64,000 bases of DNA from Acanthornis magna. Its lineage: Eukaryota; Chordata; Aves; Passeriformes; Acanthizidae. This document shows, piece by piece, positions 60,740 to 64,000 of the stretch. The stretch's first letter is position 1; each line of letters begins with the position of its first letter. The stretch covers positions 558,001 to 622,000 of the forward strand of contig JAWUZG010000016.1 of NCBI GenBank assembly GCA_036785705.1, given 5' to 3'. A program made the translations under genes and the position numbers. The notes beneath the pieces are model-generated. The model saw nothing but the letters and a program-made list of their open reading frames with translations. It had not been told where the DNA came from and did no database searches.

Positions 60740-60785
60740 CTAGAGGGTTTTTCCAACATAAACAATTCTGTGATTCTGTGATTCC
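60740..60785 (+). mobile_element. Short CR1 LINE 3' tail
   Basis: TTTTTCCAACATAAACAATT followed by TCTGTGATTCTGTGATTC, the characteristic CR1 terminal octamer-like repeats. Only the last approximately 45 bp are identifiable. Confidence 0.75.
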
Positions 60786-61917
60786 TGTGCCCTTGGATGA
60801 GGTGAATGCACAACCTCTTCGAACTTTTTGCCGCAATTAAGCAACAACTGAGCTCCAGGGAGAGGAAAGTTCTGGACCTCTTTGGGGAGAACCATGGTGA
60901 CCATGGGCAGGAGTGCAGGAAAAGCTGAGGGAGCTGCAGAGAAGGTCCTGGTCAGAGCAGGGCTGTGAGTGGAGTAGCAGGAGGTCATTCTGCACAGGGT
61001 CTTGACTGCATAGTGTGCTTTCACTCATCCCCCTACTTCCAGGCCCTTTGGCTATGAGGTAGTTGTGATAATTTCCTGCTCTATTCATGCTGCCGCGCTT
61101 GTAATTTACTCATGCTCCCCTTGGATCAGAGCCTGCCGTCCACCGGGCATGACCCCTCCATTGCACAGACTCAGGGGTACTAAAGGAAGGTAATAACAAC
61201 AGAAATGCCTTTTTCATCCGTGGATCTGGGAGTGATCCATGAAAGATGCCAGGGCAGTATCCCTTGCAGGAAGGGGAAGCTGGGACTGTTAAGGATCTTG
61301 TCCAAGGTCACCCAGCCAGCCAGGATTCCAATCCAGGGATCCTACACTGCAGTGCACCGCTCTGTGTTGTAGGTCTTTAAACAAAATGGCATGAAGCACC
61401 TTTTCCTCAATCCTCACCTTCCCAGAATAACAAAAATGTCTTTGAAGTCGCAGGTCACATTTCACACATTGCCTGCTGAGAGTCTGCAGCCACCCTCCCC
61501 TCTGGCCTGGGACCAGGAGGATTGTTCAAAACAGCAGAGAGGCTGCTGCACGGACAAAAGCCTCTGGCACAGACACATGAGGGTTATTGCAGTTTCAAAA
61601 GCCCATATGTGAGTTCTGCTGGCACAATCTGGGCAGGAAATTTTACAAACATGCCAACTTTTCTTTGTAACTTCATCTCTCCTGACAGTGTATGCATGAC
61701 TCATTCAGACATATCTTTACCCCATGCTTTTCCCATTTCTTTTGAATTTATTTGAGCTATGTTCTCTCTCCTTTTTCTTCCAGAGAATGCCCTGCCATCT
61801 CACCACTACACTGGAAACAATGTGATTTTTTTTAAGAGTAAAGGGAAAAAAATAATATTTCAGTCCCTGTTTTTGGTGAGTATTATGACAGAAATCATCA
61901 ACAACAACCCTGAAGTC
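60786..61917. other. Intergenic region, no gene seen
   Basis: About 1.1 kb of unique-looking sequence between two CR1 tail remnants. No supported gene. Confidence 0.45.
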
Positions 61918-61970
61918 AGGGATCACAAAACCAATTAGGTTGGAAAAGACTGCCACAGTCAAGTTCTTTA
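61918..61970 (-). mobile_element. Short CR1-like 3' tail, inverted
   Basis: GGGATCACAAAACCAATTAG then GTTGGAAAAGACTGCCA resembles the reverse complement of a CR1 3' end. It is only about 50 bp long. Confidence 0.6.
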
Positions 61971-63945
61971 CCTCTTTTTTATTTTTTTTTTTTTTAATAT
62001 ATATTCTCAGTTATTCATCACAATCCCTTCTTTTACAGCTTCCTTTTCCTTATAAACACATCTCTGTTTTATACCTTTTGGATCACACTCTGGTGTAGGC
62101 ATGAACTTCGATTTTCTCAGGGTCTGAAACTCTACAGACTAATGCTGGCTGTGGAGCATGTACAACTAAGGACTTATTAACAGAAAATTAAGCGAGGATT
62201 AATTTCTCACCCACACATTTCTTGCAGTGATCCAGATCTGCTTATCTCTTTGGTATGATGACCTGGCAGAACACGAGTGAGCTCTTGCTGTGTCTGTCTG
62301 CAGAGCTGAGCAGCAGAAGGGCCAGGAAGGATCTCAGAAATGCCCCAGCAGCAGAAGGCTCCCAAGTGGGACATTGGTTTGGGCAAGGGAAGCCTCAAGA
62401 GGTCTCACCAGAGAGAGTCACTTCAGAGGTGTTTTTTTAACAGCTAGAGAGGTGACTAAAGGTGTACAAGCCTTCCATGACACTGTCTTGTCTGACTGAT
62501 TGCCAGAGACAGAAAGTTTTGCCATAATAATAATTAGCATGTATTGCTTAATGTCTCTCTTTTTTTTTTTTTTTGGAGGTGGGTATTGTCTAGGATTTTG
62601 CAGGGAAGAAGCAGGGTTTGGAAAAAGGAGTTACAGCTCCCAAATTCCCAGCTTAGCCCATGCTGTGAGGAAGATACCAGAGCCTCTGACCAACCCTGGG
62701 TATGGAGCTGGGCCCAGAGGACTGAGGTGCAGTACCTGCTGCTAACCTTTTGCCTTCTTCTAGCCAAGTCAGCTCCTGACTCAGTTTCCCCATTTGTAAA
62801 GCAGTGCTAATTATATGTTTACTCCCTTTGTGAAATGCTTTGAAGCCTACTCATAGTATATGTTACCTACAGGGCTGGTAATGGCTATTATAATGAAATT
62901 AAAATCAAATTTTATATATATATATAATTTGCATATACATCATAATTAAATTATAATTGAAACTGGCATTAAATTTTTTTTTCATGACTTGAGACAGCAC
63001 ACGCAACAGTTTCCAGTAAGCCAGAAGATTGCAAGTTCATTTAGCATAGAGCAAAAGTGTCATTAATTTCAAGCTGGAGTTCCAGTGCAAGCAAAACAAC
63101 AAAGAAAAGCCTAAATTAAAGTATCAAGGGATTCCAGGGTTGATGGTACTTTACTGAACATTTAAGTTACTTAAGCAGATGTGTTTTTCAACATTGTTTT
63201 GACAAACACATAAAAGGAAAATTAGCAGAGTTCAGTCCTCTGCATCTAAACCAGTGATCCAGATCTGGTTTTGTCCATTTTATGTCTGGTTTTTTCCACT
63301 TCAGCTCACCATTCCTAATTCATAATTCAGACAGATGTGTTGACATTTTGTGAAACTGGCAAAATGTTTGATTCTTCCTTAATTTAAGTGGCTGTTGGCT
63401 GCCAGTCAGAGGGAACTTTACTCCTTCCCACTGGTTTGCAGTATAAGTCTAGTTCAAGCTTTGCATTAATTTGAAAGTGCTTTCCTAAAATTTTAACTTC
63501 CAGTAGTTGTTCAATTTAATAAGAAAAAGCTGAACTGACATGTAAGACAGGTTGATTTATTTGTGACTCAAATTCTCTGGGAACATGATCTCCAAAAAAA
63601 GAAAAAGAAAAACATTAATATAATGAAGCAATGTCAGATGCAGGACACAGTTCTCTAGCTGAAGATGGAGTGAATTGCATTTCCAATTTACCAACACATC
63701 AGTCACCTCTGTTTCAGAGCCTCTGTGACACTGAATGAGTTTTTCTTCTTAATAGGGCACTGGACATATTACAGAAATTAGGGTTAGAGCCAGAAATGCA
63801 TTTATCTGCTTACTGCCTAATTTCCATTAATTTCAGTTAAGAGGGAGGTGCAAAAATGCTGTTGTGGGGTCTGTTTGCATTGAGCTGTGATGGCTGTATT
63901 TTTTAGAGGAGCAAAATGCAACCTTTGCTTAAAATGTTTGGGTTT
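61971..63945. other. Intergenic region to the right edge, no gene seen
   Basis: Contains T runs at about 61974-61995 and 62561-62574, and a short TA repeat near 62914-62927. The stretch 62880-63480 is AT-rich and non-repetitive. No exon recognised. Confidence 0.45.
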
Positions 63946-64000
63946 TCCTTTTCTTTTTTTTTCTTTCTTTTTCTTTCTTTTTCTTTCTTTTTATTTTTTT
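63946..64000. repeat. Pyrimidine-rich tandem tract (TTTCTTTTTC-like)
   Basis: Irregular CTTTCTTTTT units running off the right edge of the window; the full length is unknown. Confidence 0.9.

Overview
The window looks like bird genomic DNA, probably from a songbird. It carries CR1 retrotransposon fragments of the avian type, few interspersed repeats overall, and two solo LTRs that resemble passerine endogenous-retrovirus LTRs; that last judgement is from memory, with no search run. It is vertebrate nuclear sequence with long introns and CpG-island promoters, so bacterial features such as operons, ribosome binding sites and CRISPR arrays do not apply. Almost all open frames in the window are chance frames in introns, CpG islands or intergenic DNA.

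Two protein-coding genes can be supported, arranged tail to tail. CDCA4 (+ strand) has a CpG-island promoter at about 2.29-3.46 kb, a roughly 10.5 kb first intron, one coding exon at 13520-14371 (283 aa, SERTA family) and an AT-rich 3' UTR running to about 17.06 kb. CLBA1 (- strand) has a CpG-island promoter at about 31.4-31.95 kb and five coding exons at 30625-30167, 26637-26489, 25036-24907, 23633-23520 and 22544-22377. The splice phases agree and the exons join into a 339-residue protein with an AP-1/GGA ear-binding type motif and an aftiphilin-type clathrin-binding box. The 3' ends of the two genes are about 4.8 kb apart. In mammals the same pair sits tail to tail (human 14q32.33). It mirrors the paralogous SERTAD2-AFTPH neighbourhood (human 2p14), so this is probably half of an old duplicated block.

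From about 32 kb to the right edge (32 kb) I find no supportable gene. That part holds an 850-bp CR1 3' fragment (38.2-39.07 kb), other smaller CR1 pieces, two solo LTRs with intact terminal dinucleotides and target-site duplications (43889-44517 with 5-bp duplications; 57778-58386 with 6-bp duplications), simple repeats, and several AT-rich stretches that read like candidate conserved non-coding elements. The most eye-catching local structures are a 32-bp GC-rich minisatellite inside the CLBA1 CpG island, a (TTTATA)n array close upstream of a CLBA1 exon, a near-perfect 82-bp tandem duplication, and a perfect 12-bp hairpin at about 47.9 kb. I found no evidence of a previously undescribed multi-gene system.
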